Shown: positions 51,891 to 64,000 of the stretch, piece after piece
Position numbering within the stretch: position 1 is the first letter of the stretch
Layout of the letters: each line of letters starts with the position of its first letter
Assembly: GCA_947579665.1 (NCBI GenBank)
Contig: OX388347.1
Coordinates: 23,118,562 to 23,182,561 of the forward strand
Source: Sympetrum striolatum
Lineage: Eukaryota; Arthropoda; Insecta; Odonata; Libellulidae
DNA length: 64,000 bases
Reading direction: 5' to 3'
Translations under genes and position numbers: made by a program
The notes under the pieces: generated by a model
The model's input: only the letters and a program-made list of their open reading frames with translations
What the model was told of the DNA's origin: nothing
The model's database searches: none

Positions 51891-52769
51891 GAATGACGAG
51901 GCGAGACTTCTCAAAATATTGTGATTCAAAAGGAGAAAAGGCGAAGACGAGAATGATTTGCGGGGATTTCAATTTTCCCCCAACTCTCGCGATCTTAGAG
52001 GGAAAAATGAAAACAAATCAACAGAATTCCTATTGTAAGTAAGATTAGGGATATTTATGGTTTATCGGTTCGTACAAAGCAATGGAAATTCAATTCATCC
52101 TCTAATTTTATTAAATTCTAAAGAACTATTCAGGTAAAATTAGCTTAAATAATAGAAAAATACTACATGCCTGAGTTCTAATTATCTTCGGTATTATTTT
52201 TAATGAATGTAAATCGGGAACTAGTAATTCCATTTTCAACACAATTTATTAGCATTAACATTCCACATTCGATATCGAGGGCATATTAATTGTGTTGTAC
52301 GTCGAGTACAAAAATATAAATTAAAAATACTCCATAGAATCAATAAAAAAGAAAAAATAGAAAAATATGAATTACTTTGGAACACCTCTTACTTCGACAA
52401 TTATCTTAGGAAGGCGGTAATTGAGTATCTTACAGTCGACCGTGGTCGATCTCAGATTCAACATGAGGCAAGAATTGCCGATCTATTTTCATTAAATTAT
52501 TTATTAATCTACAAAATTAAGCATCACGGTCGATTGAGACTATATATTAACTTCAGCTATATACTATAGTATCTATTTTTAAAATATGTTAAAAAAATTA
52601 GTTATATATGATTTGAAATAATGATTGCTGTGGGCCATTATTAAGTGAGAGTTCGCTAATTTTTAAAGTAAAAGATCTAAAAAGGTTAACAATTTCAGCA
52701 ACAATACGAGGTAATTGGAGGAGGGTGTAACTGATGGAAATCGCGCATGTCGTATAAATGAACGGATAT

Positions 52770-52822
52770 AACTTAAAAAATATAATATAAATAAATATAA
52801 AATAATAAAAAATAAATAAATT
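52770..52822 (+). repeat. A/T-only low-complexity tract
   Basis: A run of AAATA/AATAA units with almost no G or C lies at the high-coordinate side of a 52.0-53.0 kb AT-rich block. Confidence 0.8.
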
Positions 52823-55800
52823 GAATTTCCTTTGATTGGGACATTGTACAAAATATTTTTATTTTAAATTGATTGGTTACGCAAAACGAATTATTTCCAT
52901 TTCTATGACTTCATAAAATCAAACAAACTTTTATGACGACACAATGTCTCCTTTCTTTCGCACATATTTTTTTGTAGCTAGCTAATGATTTATTATTGCT
53001 AATATTTTCTAATATCTGCAAGTCTTATTCGATTGAGCTGAAATATTCTAACAGGTTACAATTGCCACGTGCTTTTCTATTGGAATAGGATCTCAAGTGT
53101 CAGAATCTTCCGTATGGTTGCTCTTACATATCTCTATGACCATATGGTCATTGTGCATATGAGGCCTATTACCACATTCACTGTCAGCTATAGACTATGC
53201 GAATACAACAGATCGTTGGCATCATCACTTTAAACTCCTAAGTCTGATAGTCGGACAAGATCGGCAACTTCTACTACTAAATTAGCGATAATATAAGATT
53301 CTGGCTAGTTTGTTTCTGTAGTATATGCTATAGTTTAAGAAAAAAATAGACAAAGTTCCTTTTTGGAGGGTAAATTAAGAATAGCGTTCTTGCAAGTTGG
53401 CATTAGTCAAGAGATTATTTTACTTGGATATTTTAAAGTAAAAATTGATTTAAAAACATTGATGAGTCTGTTATTTATTTCTTCGATATTCTAATGGAAA
53501 GATCTTTATCTGAGACTAATCAATTCCCGATTTTAAATATTCCCTTTACTTTATTAGACTGGACTGTTTCACCTCTGGAGTTTATGAAGATGTTTAGCAA
53601 AGGATTTGGAAACGTAAAAACGTGATTTGGCAAAAGGTTGGGCCTTCCAGCTTCCAGGAAGGGATTGAAAGGGACGGTCGCCTATCCGAAGGAATATTTT
53701 GGCTCCATAGGTCAAGTTCCCGGTAGGCATTGCTTTGATCGAGGCCGATAAACCGTCGGAAGTTTTGATTCGTCGTCTTCGGAAAGCGACGTAGGGAAAG
53801 AAAGAGCCTTATCTCATTTTCCCATCAATACGCTTTGCCAGAATGTTTCGGAGCTTGTCTTTCGGGAAATGGGTGGATTGGGGAGTTATTGAAACTAGGT
53901 TAGGGAAATAGGAACATTAAAGGAGAACAATTGAGGAAGACTCCAGCGACAATATTTTCGGCTTTAAAAGAGATTCGGTTTCCGTTTTAATTTCCGCAAT
54001 ATAAATATTCGGAGGACGGAAATTTTTTGCGTGGGCATATTTTTCGTTCGATTTAAAGAGTGAAAAAACGCTCGTTAAAGAGAGGTGAATCCATTTTTTC
54101 GAGTTCAAAATTTTCAACTCCTATAAAGTTACATATGTTTTATTAAAGTGGAACATTTTTCCTTTCATCCAACGAAAAATTAAACATAGAATTCGAGCAC
54201 ACGATACTAAACTCAAAGGTAAATTATCAGATTACAATGTTATTTCAAAGGTATTCAAAACTACTTCAGTTCTTTGCCTTTACGGACAGTTGTTTTTATT
54301 CAGCTTGGTGGTCCATTTTAATCTCAAATCAGTGGTTTTCTCTGTCTTTATTAAATAATTTAAAGATTAGATTACTTGTCAAATGTACTGAAAGACATTT
54401 ATAAAATATCTGCTAGATCAAGTTATAGCTATAGTTTTTGAGCCTTGATGTCTACCCAGCATCGCTAAAAAATTGACAGCTATCTGAATCAATACGTTCG
54501 ATGGAGTAGAAAAGCGTAATACGGTGGCGTAGGAGTCGATGCGTTGACGTGTCACCGTCGGGAGTTGCTGCGTGGCTATGCCAAATCCCTCAAAGAGATT
54601 CCGCGCCATAGACTTTACTGTATGTTATATATAGTATGCTTGAAAGATTGCACTTTTGATAGGCATGTTTCAGTAAATATACGATTCATTCTCATAGTTT
54701 CAACCTATCAAAATATCAGAATATCATCCATAAAGCCTATAAAAAAGTTCAGTTTTTTTAATGCAAAGAACCAATGGAATATTTTAAAACTGCAATTGGT
54801 GCGCGGGATGGGTATCAGAAGTTAATGAAAACTTTGCAGAAGCTATTGTTAGTTTGTTGTATTTTCTTACCATACATACTATAAAGAAACCTCTATAAGG
54901 CCTCTAATATTCCTATTAACGTAATGATAAAACATCATCTCTTTTGAGCAACAGTTTTCATAGCAAAATCGATATTATTGTGGATTTATATTTCAAATAA
55001 CCTCATACGTATCCAATAGTAATTTTCTCCGGAAAAATCTCTCAGCTTTCCGAACTTGATTAAAAGCGAAATATTCCGATCAAATAGAATCGGAACAGTT
55101 ACATCGGCACGTCATTAGGTATACGACGCGAAGATACGCGGGCAATTTCTAAAAGGGCACCGGTCACATTTCGTTTCGTTCCGCACCAACGGATCTCTTT
55201 TAATGACTCAATGATTCGGAACAGGCATGACGTGTAAGGCATCAAGTAATATAGGAAAGGGATAAATCTCTCGTTGAGCTAACTGGACGAGTCCCACCTC
55301 TTGGCACGTGATACTAATCTTTAAAAAGAGAGGCCTCTGCGCTACGAAAGAGATTTTCGCAAATATATGTGCGTGTGCATAAGAGACATTTGTCAATGGG
55401 TTTCTCCGCTACGGTAAACGACTATTTCAAGATTTAACCCACGTTTACCGCTCTGTGGATCGTCCCTCCAACACGCGCAATTAAATAAATAATGGATAAA
55501 CAAGCGCCAACACTGCTTTCGTGCACGAAACTACCTCTCACGCTCTTGACTATTACTCGTCACGTACCCAAGTCAAATTCCAGAATTAACGAGGGACGAA
55601 AATGGAGGGTACAGAGGGATAACTTACAACAGAAACAACAATCATGACCAGTATAAATTCACGATTACGATTCCTTTCCCTCAGAATATGGGTTGTGTGA
55701 AAATTCTTCGAGATCTGGATGGAATAATTACATGGTGGATTAAATATATATAGGAATGTAACACAACATATATAAATATATATGTACTTTTTTATTTCTT

Positions 55801-55889
55801 GCAATTTTATTCGAATGAATATTGAATTGGATTGGACTGTTGGATTGGGGCCATGATTCTTTTTTTGAGTGCATTAGGGTTTGGTTACC

Positions 55890-55947
55890 TTTCCCCTGGC
55901 GTCCTGGCCTAGCAACACCGAGGTCCCGAGTTCGAATTCTGTTAGAC
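55890..55947 (+). repeat. Truncated tRNA-like relic
   Basis: The A-box-like TGGCCTAGCAA at about 55905-55915 and the B-box-like GAGTTCGAATTCT at 55928-55940 lie only about 15 nt apart. That is too close for an intact tRNA, so the anticodon region is partly deleted. The sequence gaggtcccgagttcgaattc parallels the relic near 50884, suggesting one repeat family. Confidence 0.45.
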
Positions 55948-55969
55948 TATTTACTAAAGATTAAATTAT

Positions 55970-56000
55970 TTTATCGTAAGAGTAAGGGTTTATCGTAAGA
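55970..56000 (+). repeat. Short tandem repeat, period 19
   Basis: The 12-mer tttatcgtaaga occurs at 55970-55981 and again at 55989-56000, just downstream of the tRNA-like relic. It may be a remnant of a tandemly organised SINE tail. Confidence 0.6.
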
Positions 56001-56881
56001 TTAGTCTCATTAGAATAGTTTTCGTCGAATAAAGAGATGGTTTTATTATAATTATCCTAAACATAAATGTTAGCACAAAATTATGATCTTCAGATTTCAA
56101 GCTGATGTCTACCGCAATGAAAACTATTTTTAATTCTTTAATATAACCTACTTCCTTTACAAATATGTATTTTAATGGCTACTAGATGGAATAATAAGAC
56201 GAGCACTGAAGATTTGGTAACCTAAGCTGTAAAATATCTTGAGTTTGAAATTTCATTACAGGCATATGTGAGATTCATAAATACGTGGCGGAAAATAAGA
56301 AGATTCTGTTTTTCATATGATATTATACATAGCACAGGTGGAGAAAAATGCATTATTATTATTTGCACAGTATAAGACCAGCAAACCTTTCCTACATCAG
56401 ACAGAAACCGGACATACAGTCATGTCTCGATCCAACAGCTGAGAATAAAAGCGACCGTTTATTAAATAGACCCCTAGCAACTTATTGGTCGAAATTCTGC
56501 CGGAAATTCCAGAATCAAATTATTTTGATAAAATGACAACTCAAACCGCGAGCTGTAGAGCGCGGACTTCGGGCAGACATTCTTTTAAGAAGTTTGCCAT
56601 CCTTCGAGACCATCAGAAGTAGCAACTCTCCTCAGATATTTCGGAAGTTAAATTTCTACACGAACACAGTATTTTTTCGATTCGGCAAGGAGCAAAACAA
56701 GTAAATAAACGAGAAGGAACTCCCTCTCGCATCCCTGTGCGTGTTTTGGGAACTTCCAGGAGATGTGGGTATGCGAATGCGTCTGAAATGGGATAGTAAG
56801 GGCGAGCGCAGGGGCGCCTCTGGCGGAGACCCGTCGAAGCGACGATAGGAGGGGAAAGAGGTCATTCATGAGACTCTTTTT

Positions 56882-56922
56882 GGAGAGATAGAGAGAGAGG
56901 AGATAGAGAGAGAGGGAGATAG
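56882..56922 (+). repeat. (GA)n-rich microsatellite
   Basis: Interrupted GAGAGATA units sit inside a longer purine-rich tract that begins near 56760. Confidence 0.85.
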
Positions 56923-59653
56923 AAGCGTGGGTGAGGTCGGGGTTCGGGATTTATATCTCATCCCCTCCCACCGCTCCCTATTATACCCCTTCCGCGATGT
57001 TCCCTTTTATTCCATAACTATGCGATTCCCGAAGAAATCAATAAGTCCATAGTCTAAAGGCCGCGCATCAATTCTGCCGCCCACGTTACCAATGTAAACC
57101 CTTCAAAAAATCGAGTTCGAGACATAAAAGTTCGTGAGCATCCCCAGAAAGAAAGAAAACTTTGCGATGGGAAATATAGATTCATGATGTATCATTTAAA
57201 GGATGTTGCTTTAATGATGTATATTTAAGGCTAAGCTAATCTATGCTAACTTTGCAGCAACGTAGAAAGAAACATTAACAGGGAGAATTTGATAAAGCCA
57301 AAGATTTTTAATTCTTCAAGCTTTATGCGTTAATAAAATTTGGTACGCTCAAGACTTTTGTTAGATTGCATATTTTTAATACAAAAATGAATGATGCTTT
57401 GTATTCTCGTCTATTTCTAACGGCTGACTAACATTTTTCTTTATCCATTTTTACATAAATATTTTAAGCTAAAATCTTCTGGATAATTTAAGTACGAAAA
57501 AAGGTAAATGAAATATAAACTCGAACTTTAATGATAAAGATACTGCCTTTTCAGCAATTTTAACTCGAACGCAGTTTACCTGTTACTAAAGCTCCTCTTG
57601 TATAGTAGAGTGTGCATTTCGAAAGTACATGTTTCCTTTTAACTCCGGAAGGAAATATTTGTTACGAAACACGAAGCAACCTGTGATCCATGTTTTCCCA
57701 TGCACCTGAGGTGCTTCGCAGCCAGCAACAAAGTATAGTTTTGAGTGAGAAAACAATTTTGCTAGGGTTTTGTAATGCTATAAACGTCCTACTTCCTTGT
57801 TCTCTCGGAAATGTTATTTAATATTGATGGAATAACATTTGTTACTGTTTCTGATCTCTCGTACAGTGTACATGGATATGACGGATAAGTTATTCCAGTC
57901 TAGTTATTCTTCGACAAGTTATTCTACTGAAGACGTCCAGCATTTATGTTTAGAAATCTACGAACTTCGGAAAACGATGTCCAAATTCTCGTAAAATGAA
58001 CTGAATTTGTATCACTAATAATATCTCTCAGCAAAGAATAACCTTAAAAGATCGTACATAAAGTCTGAAAAACAATGCAATAAATATTTAATGTCATAAA
58101 TATGCATATTTTTCATATCAATAATGCAAAGAGATTGTTTAAAAGACCGATTATCACCAGCATTACATCATTATTAAATGTGGACATGGCTGTGAGATGG
58201 ACTAAGTAGAAATGATAAGCTGTGAGATGAAAGTTAGATATGTTAGTTCGAGTCTCTGCCATGCCCTCATGTTTTACTTCTGCTTAGCTTTAAAAACGCT
58301 CACCTCTAACGGAAAAGTTAAACACTTAATCCCTAATCCTTAAAATAAGTTTTAATTCCGTTTGTTAAATGCACCTCGCCAAGCAAAGATGTTTCTTTTC
58401 GGAACGTCCCCGTTAGAAGATACAAATCTTTCCATTGCATTCCGAATCGCTAAGTAACCAGAAACACCCCCAGAAATTAACCACAGTTGAGAAAGAAAGA
58501 CAAGAATCCAGTCTTTTTTCATAATTTTTGTTTATTTGTACAGGACACCTTCAAAACATCCGTTGACCGAATCCACACTCGTAAAACGAGTCCGAAAAGC
58601 AGCAAAGATAATTCTCACGGTAAAAATTGAGTGAAGGGTCACTCGTTGGTATAGATATAAATGTGAAAGAAAATGGCCCTTCTTGAGAACGAATTCCCAT
58701 GCGTTTTCATCACTTTATTCCGTCTTCCCAAAGATCTGAAAATCCTACCGATGGGTGAACATCTGAGTTCCGGTGGTGTCTCGTTCAAAACCGGACAACA
58801 ACCAGCAATCTCGTGTTGGAAGGGCGTGGATTTGAAATGGTTCGGAATGAAACTTCTATCTCGCCTCCTTCGGAGTACACTCCCGTATTCTTCGAGAAAC
58901 AACTTCCAATCTCCGGAGATTAGCCCAAGGAGTAGCATTTTCGTGGGCCCATTGTGAGCGTGCGTGCAGGGGAGTGATTATCGAACCCGCTCCTCCGTTA
59001 ATTGGGTGTCGTCGGGGCTTCTGAAGAATCGGATCGCCTTTAATATCGCCGCTCTTCGGAGAGTCGAAAAATGTCGATATCATTCCCGACGCAAATAAGG
59101 TTTCCGTAGATGATCAAAGGGAGGAATTTTATTTCGAGTTTACCTTAGAGAGCAATCTGTAGCCACGGAATGCACGTCGACACCTGGGTCAACGACTCTT
59201 CACAATAGCCGAAGAAAACCATTCGGCGAACGTGACACTCGCTCTCCTCGAAATTCGAGGAAATTATTTCCTTTCATCAATCAACCGTGAAGCAATGATC
59301 AAGCCTATGCAAATATTGAGATTTGTAGTTAATTTGCCAAGAAATAGCAAGAATAACGAACATAAAATTTTATTTGGTGGTTGATGTAAATGTAATAAAA
59401 TGTACCTGTAAATCTGTCCTTCAACAGAGGGTTTGAAGATATGAAACAGACTACAATGAGGTCGTTCGAGGGCGTCGTAAAAACAGAAGGCTTACTCATA
59501 AATTCAGAGTTTGCAAAGGTTTACTACGTATGTTCGTATTACTACGTATTCCATCAATACGTAGTTCTTTTAAGAGGAAAAATAGTTATTCTATAATACG
59601 GAAATTAGGTAAAGGTTATTTGAACGAAATGGCGAGCAGCCAGGATAAATTCC

Positions 59654-59704
59654 AAGGAAGAATAGAATTGAAAAAAACCCGACGGGACCGGGAATCGAAC
59701 CCGG
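59654..59704 (+). repeat. Left arm of 51-bp inverted repeat
   Basis: This arm is the reverse complement of 59772-59822 with six mismatches by hand alignment. On the minus strand it gives a B box (GGTTCGATTCC) in a near-perfect T-arm, then CCGTCGGGT and a T-run. The B box here is closer to consensus than in the right arm. Confidence 0.8.
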
Positions 59705-59724
59705 CATCCCGCCGGGACAGTTCC

Positions 59725-59796
59725 TGCGATATAGCCCAACGGACAGGGCACCTGACCGGCAATCGGGAGACCCGGGTTCGATTCTCGGTCGTGTCG
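59725..59796 (+). repeat. tRNA-like cloverleaf with A and B boxes (tRNA relic)
   Basis: The A box TAGCCCAACGG at 59732-59742 matches the eukaryotic consensus TRGYNNARNGG. The D-stem GCCC/GGGC is perfect. The anticodon stem CCTGA/TCGGG pairs fully with one G-T around a 7-nt loop CCGGCAA, giving nominal anticodon GGC but with C rather than T before it. The T-stem CCGGG/CTCGG closes loop TTCGATT, and the B box is GGTTCGATTCT. The acceptor halves TGCGATA and TCGTGTC pair poorly. The poor acceptor, the absent T33 and the enclosing insertion argue for a tRNA-derived SINE head rather than a working tRNA gene. It may still be transcribed by Pol III. Confidence 0.7.
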
Positions 59797-59822
59797 GACT
59801 TTTTTCAAGTCTATTCTTCCTT
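59772..59822 (-). repeat. Right arm of 51-bp inverted repeat
   Basis: This is the partner of the left arm at 59654. It contains the T-arm of the plus-strand tRNA relic and a following T-run, which could act as a Pol III stop signal for plus-strand transcripts. Confidence 0.8.
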
Positions 59823-59840
59823 ACGATTTATTCTATAATA

Positions 59841-62800
59841 GTTTAAACTGTGTATAACAAAAGTAAATTATACATAATAAATTACAGACGGCAAGGAGAA
59901 GAGTTATCGTTATCTACGGCATAAATTGCAGAAAACTGTGCAATATCCTCTTTTCATATTATGCATTTTCATAAATATCTCCGTTTTAGGAGTGTCAAGC
60001 AGTTTCAATCGTAGCAGAATTGAATGTGTCACCTTACGCTGCTAAATGAGTTTATCACCGAAGACCGGATGGACGCATAATATCGGATGAAGTAGTATTA
60101 TCAGAATTCTGAACACCGTTTTATATCTTCTAACGAGGATAAGTTCCAGTTTAGTATACTAATCTAAGATATAAGATATAAGCTGAAATCACGTGAACCT
60201 CGCAACTTTCAGGAGGGCGATGTAGTCTTTTATGGAAACTCGAAGATCGCAATCTCGTGAGAAATTCATGGAGAATGTCAAGATATCTATTGAGTCAGCT
60301 ATTCAGAGAATATGCTATAAATAATTTTGTTTTAAAACTTACAGCAAAATGAAAGCAACAATCAGTAGAGTAACCAGTATTTTCGAGATGAAGATTTGAT
60401 TGATCTCTGTAGTAATTTAACATAAATTCGGAATGTGTTACTTTAATCTCTTTAACGAAGCTGGCTTGCTTTTGATAGAAATTTTAGGGAAATAAAGTCA
60501 TCTTGAAAATATACCTGGAAGTAAAATTTTTAGTCACTCTGAGAAACATTGTCGAGAGGTAAGATAGTTACGAAGATGTTATCTTCCACTGCTCTTTGTT
60601 TAATAATATCGATGGTTACTTTTAGATGGATATTTGAACTAGTTCCCGTCGTTTAAGTTGAAACATGAAAGTATCTCAAGCATCAATTACCGCAAATAAA
60701 ATTTTAATCGGAATCTTAATAAAAGGAATTGAGTTCCTTGATGTAACAAAATGGAAAAACATGATCCACTAATTCCAACATCGCTGACACTAGATGTCGA
60801 TAAGAGGTAGACGGACATCTATGACTGCTCTAAGAGATTCCTCCAGTCAAATCCTTTGTGATACCATAGTAATTTCCGGAAATGATATCACGTCCTGGAT
60901 GCAAGAATACGACCGTTCTCATGGAAGGGAAAAACGAAGAATCTCCGAGAACGAATCATTAAGATCAATCTCATATCTTCAAGTAATTCCAGTTCATCGA
61001 TTTGTTCCGTTGCAGTGGTGTGTGAGAGAGAATACCTGCAACCGAAGGCGAATGCTTGAAATAATCTGTTGTCAATCAAACGGTCCATTCTCAGCTAAAG
61101 CACATCAAAGGGATCTCTAAGAAGGAAGTAGCCAACGTGCCTACGGGGACATCGCATCTAATATGGTATGGATTATGGGAGAATTTTTCCTGCCACGCTT
61201 TTTATGTCTGTCGCTCCAGCATGTTGGAAGTCAGCGGAGTTGAAATATGGACTCTTTTCCTTAGCGCTAAGTTATCCCTTTGATTCGGAATGAAAGATGT
61301 AAAACGTCCGCTTTCTTATCTCCTTTACCCAATGATCCCGTATGGACACTTTCTTACGAACCCTCAGCTACCGAGAAATGATTTACTGGGAACGGTCTAC
61401 TTTCGATCAGATACTTAAGTCCAAAACTTGTTAATACTATAGAAAAAAATACAACCTAAAGCTTCCGGATCATCCGAAGTAGCATAACCAGATATCTCTT
61501 TCATTGTTTCAAATATTATTCTCAACTTACGAAGTTAGTCTCGCGGCCACTTGAAGTGGTTAAAGAGCTTCCTAAGTTATTATAAACAAGAAACTCGCCG
61601 CATGATGATTTTGCTCAGCGGCAGCTACTTACATAAAAGTTAGGAAATGCTTTTGAGAGAATGACTTTTATTATTATTAGAATCTGTTTCGCGTATTACT
61701 CACTTCCAGATGTCCTTATTTTATAAATACGCCCGTCTTAATAACATCAATCTGACAGATGACCGTTCCTAAATAACATCGCCGCACATTTATACCAACC
61801 ACACGTTAATATCCACGTCAGACGTCAGATAGAACGAAAGAAAAACTGGAGAAATATATATTAGCGACCCTCCGAGCCACTTACGTCCATAAACAAAGCG
61901 TTTAAAAAGTCATAATACGATTTTAAATGCCTCCGACCGAATTTCGAGGGCCATTTGTCAACCCTACCACCTCATTTGTGCTCCAGAGGCCGAAGAAGGG
62001 AAAAAATCCGACCAAAAAACCATCCCCGGACGAATCCTTTGTAGCCCTCTCCGATCCCTTCTTTTTTATCGAATTCCCACCCCTTGAAATACCCTGCGGA
62101 GACACGCTCCGAAAAAAACACCCACTCGCGTCTCCCGATCCCTTTTGCCGCTGCTCCTGAAATCCGCCCACACCTCCCCTCATCTTTTGCCCCTCGCGGT
62201 GGGATTTTTCCCCACACCACGGCAGACGGAAATAAATCGATGGGGCTCGCGGAGAGAAAAAGCGGCGCACTCCACGCGCTCATTTGTTTGGGCGATTCTC
62301 GCTGACTTACATCCCGAGAGGAGTAAATAGAGCTCGTCTAAGCGACGGAATCTAAGGGGGTTTAGGAAGGATACAAGGATGCTTGCTCATAACCTGTATA
62401 CAGGTCCAATGCATTCCAGCTGTAGTTCGTACAGAAAGCGTTCTTAAAGTGGGGAATAACAATACGTATAAAATAATGCGTTTAAAGGAAGATGAGGAGT
62501 TCAGAGAAGGATGTGCGGTCTAAAAATCACAATACAACAAATTTCGAGACAGAAAAGTAAGAAAATGTCCAACAATAATTATTATTGTGAATAGTAAAAA
62601 GCAGAACTATCGTGTAAAATGTTTGAAGAACTCTACACTTCCGATGGCCTGTTATAACACGAGTTTAGCTTTATCATCGCAAACGGAGCTTGTGAGAAAA
62701 ATAGGCTGATGATATCTGAGAAGAGACAACTGCCTCTAATATTTAAGGAAACACTACGTTCGTGGTGTCCTAAAGTCTGTGCTCAGGAGCATTGTATCGG

Positions 62801-64000
62801 AAATTCGAATGAAAACAATCAAAAACATTAGACCATGGACCTTAATAATATCTAAACCGAACAACAGGTTTCCCTTAAATTTTGATGTTATTTTGAACGA
62901 ATTCCTGTAAACAACTTATACTAAATGTTCTAGTTTGAAACTTGTTTCATCTGTAAGTAGCAAATAAAAATAAAAGGATAGCAAACATGGAAACGTCGCA
63001 AACATACGTGATCAAGGCCAAGAGGGCAAGGATAATTTTTAGAATCTGCATTTTCTAGATGATTATAAACTTTCTTTTAGATTCTTTGCCTAATTAATAG
63101 TGTAATACCAATATCATTTTGGTATCAGCTTTGATTTACAGAAGTAATGAACTAATTCCATCAGTGAAACGTAAGTTTCGGAAATTTTCTTTGGGTTTTT
63201 CTGTAGAAAATAAGTTCTTATAAGTCTATAGAGTGTAAAATATGAACAAAAAGGTGTTCAGAGCAAAGTTAAATATGTTTGTGAAGATATAGAATTATCA
63301 TTATCGTATTATCATTATAGTCACTGTGAACAAGTCCTATACCTAATGGGAATAGTGTCAGTCTTGTGAATTCATAAAAGGATAGCAATGGGAATGAGAA
63401 TTTTTGTATTAAGAAAAAAGTTCGGTATCTATAATCTATGGGATTCTGCTGCATATGAAATAACTCATAGAAGTGTACTTGAGCCTTTCTTTCATGGTTA
63501 CCCCGCAGGAAAGTCGGAAAACTCTATGCGTGTATTCTCTGATTTAATCAGATATTGGCCTTTCTGATTGTAACCGGTTCTAAATTCAATTGCAATGAAG
63601 TTGAAGTATAAAAGATGCGGTAGATAAAAACAGGAGACACGATTGATTCCCAATGAGACTGGTTAAGAATGGAGTTATATCATTAAGGGTGCAAAAGTAA
63701 AGTTATGGAATACATATCTAAAATGGCGGCCATCAGCTTTACTCTTCTAAAATGAAAATAATTTTTAACTAGATGTGAAACTTCAGATTCATAAATTACA
63801 ATCATCAGGATTAGAATAATGCACACTTTACACATGCTCTATAAATCATTCTTCGGAAATTGAATACATATTTACGCAGTGTGTGGCTGAAAAACATGAT
63901 TTTCGAAAATACTTTTTCAAGCTAAATTACCTAGGAATAGAAAACAATATCGTCTGAAACCAAAAACTCCAATAATCTGATCGCATTCCGTTTGACCTGA
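59841..64000. other. Non-coding, no gene seen
   Basis: AT-rich except for a C-rich, CpG-bearing patch at 61920-62330 with overlapping short frames on both strands. No element or exon was recognised up to the window end. Confidence 0.5.

Larger units (their letters stand above)
51890..59585. other. Non-coding, no gene seen apart from listed repeats
   Basis: Very AT-rich from 52000 to 53600. A purine-biased tract lies at 56660-56940. A frame pair at 58639-58957 on both strands reads like mixed-composition protein but has no supporting splice sites or family signature. Confidence 0.5.
59599..59827. mobile_element. Fold-back tRNA-derived SINE-like insertion with 13-bp target duplication
   Basis: The segment lies between two perfect copies of ttattctataata at 59586-59598 and 59828-59840, as expected of a target-site duplication from LINE-type integration. 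Inside are 51-bp inverted arms, 59654-59704 and 59772-59822, which match at 45 of 51 positions by hand alignment. Both arms include a T-arm/B-box and an A-run or T-run. The 67-nt spacer holds a D-arm and an anticodon arm. The plus strand therefore carries a nearly complete tRNA cloverleaf (see 59725-59796). The minus strand carries a tRNA 3' half followed by a body that ends near 59599. No protein is encoded; open frames on both strands give look-alike peptides only because the arms are inverted copies. A non-autonomous Pol III-derived retroposon is the best reading, with inversion at or before insertion. Confidence 0.75.

Noticed and set aside
51400..51972. 190-codon minus-strand frame
   Set aside because: It is dominated by Pro/Ser/Leu/Phe codons opposite a G/A-rich tract, so it is explained by base composition; no domain or splice support.
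59725..59796. Functional nuclear tRNA gene
   Set aside because: The D, anticodon and T arms fold, but the acceptor halves do not pair, T33 is missing, and the sequence sits inside a palindromic insertion with target duplications.
59530..59838. Peptides on both strands containing DRESNP
   Set aside because: These are translations of the T-arm/B-box in the inverted arms, not a protein.
1..64000. CRISPR arrays, bacterial operons, viral or transposase genes
   Set aside because: No regularly spaced repeats, gene-dense strand blocks, or reverse transcriptase or transposase motifs were recognised on either strand.

Overview
The window looks like intronic and intergenic DNA of a large animal genome, most probably an arthropod and likely an insect. 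The signs are: almost no long open reading frames in 64 kb, a single convincing protein-coding exon bounded by GT-AG splice sites, scattered tRNA-like RNA polymerase III promoter relics of the SINE type, and a short inserted segment carrying a 'gaccggtttcggt' motif that I associate from memory with dispersed arthropod repeats. Nothing in it resembles bacterial operons, phage, plasmid or CRISPR structure. Species and chromosome cannot be read from the sequence alone.

The one well-supported coding feature is an internal exon on the minus strand at 19958-20323. It is 366 bp, 122 codons, phase 0 at both ends. A strong pyrimidine tract and AG precede it and GAG|GTGAGA follows it. It encodes a Gly/His/Gln/Pro-rich linker ending in a compact, non-repetitive module (GLVHWMSVMAEHM ... 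HYMWNGVE). This composition is common in developmental transcription factors and co-regulators, but I cannot name the gene. Its neighbouring exons were not found, so the gene probably spans much of the window with long introns. A weaker candidate exon lies on the plus strand at 8172-8337.

The rest is moderately AT-rich DNA broken by GC/CpG-richer islands (about 7.83-8.33, 10.2-11.27, 15.24-15.96, 31.2-31.7, 38.25-38.55, 39.85-40.36, 44.5-45.25, 50.05-50.5 and 61.9-62.33 kb) and by long tracts with strong purine/pyrimidine strand bias. Two islands carry promoter- or insulator-like motifs: an E-box, a TATA-like box and a near-consensus CTCF-like site at 31.55-31.68 kb, and a palindromic E-box with an inverted CCAAT box at 38.43-38.46 kb.

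The most distinctive structures are two small insertions with preserved 13-bp direct repeats at their edges. At 59599-59827 a tRNA-derived element has folded back on itself: 51-bp inverted arms enclose a D-arm, giving one near-complete tRNA cloverleaf on the plus strand and an opposing tRNA 3' half on the minus strand. At 37296-37383 an 88-bp segment with the arthropod-type motif sits between perfect 13-bp duplications. About nine other loci carry isolated B-box/T-arm signatures.
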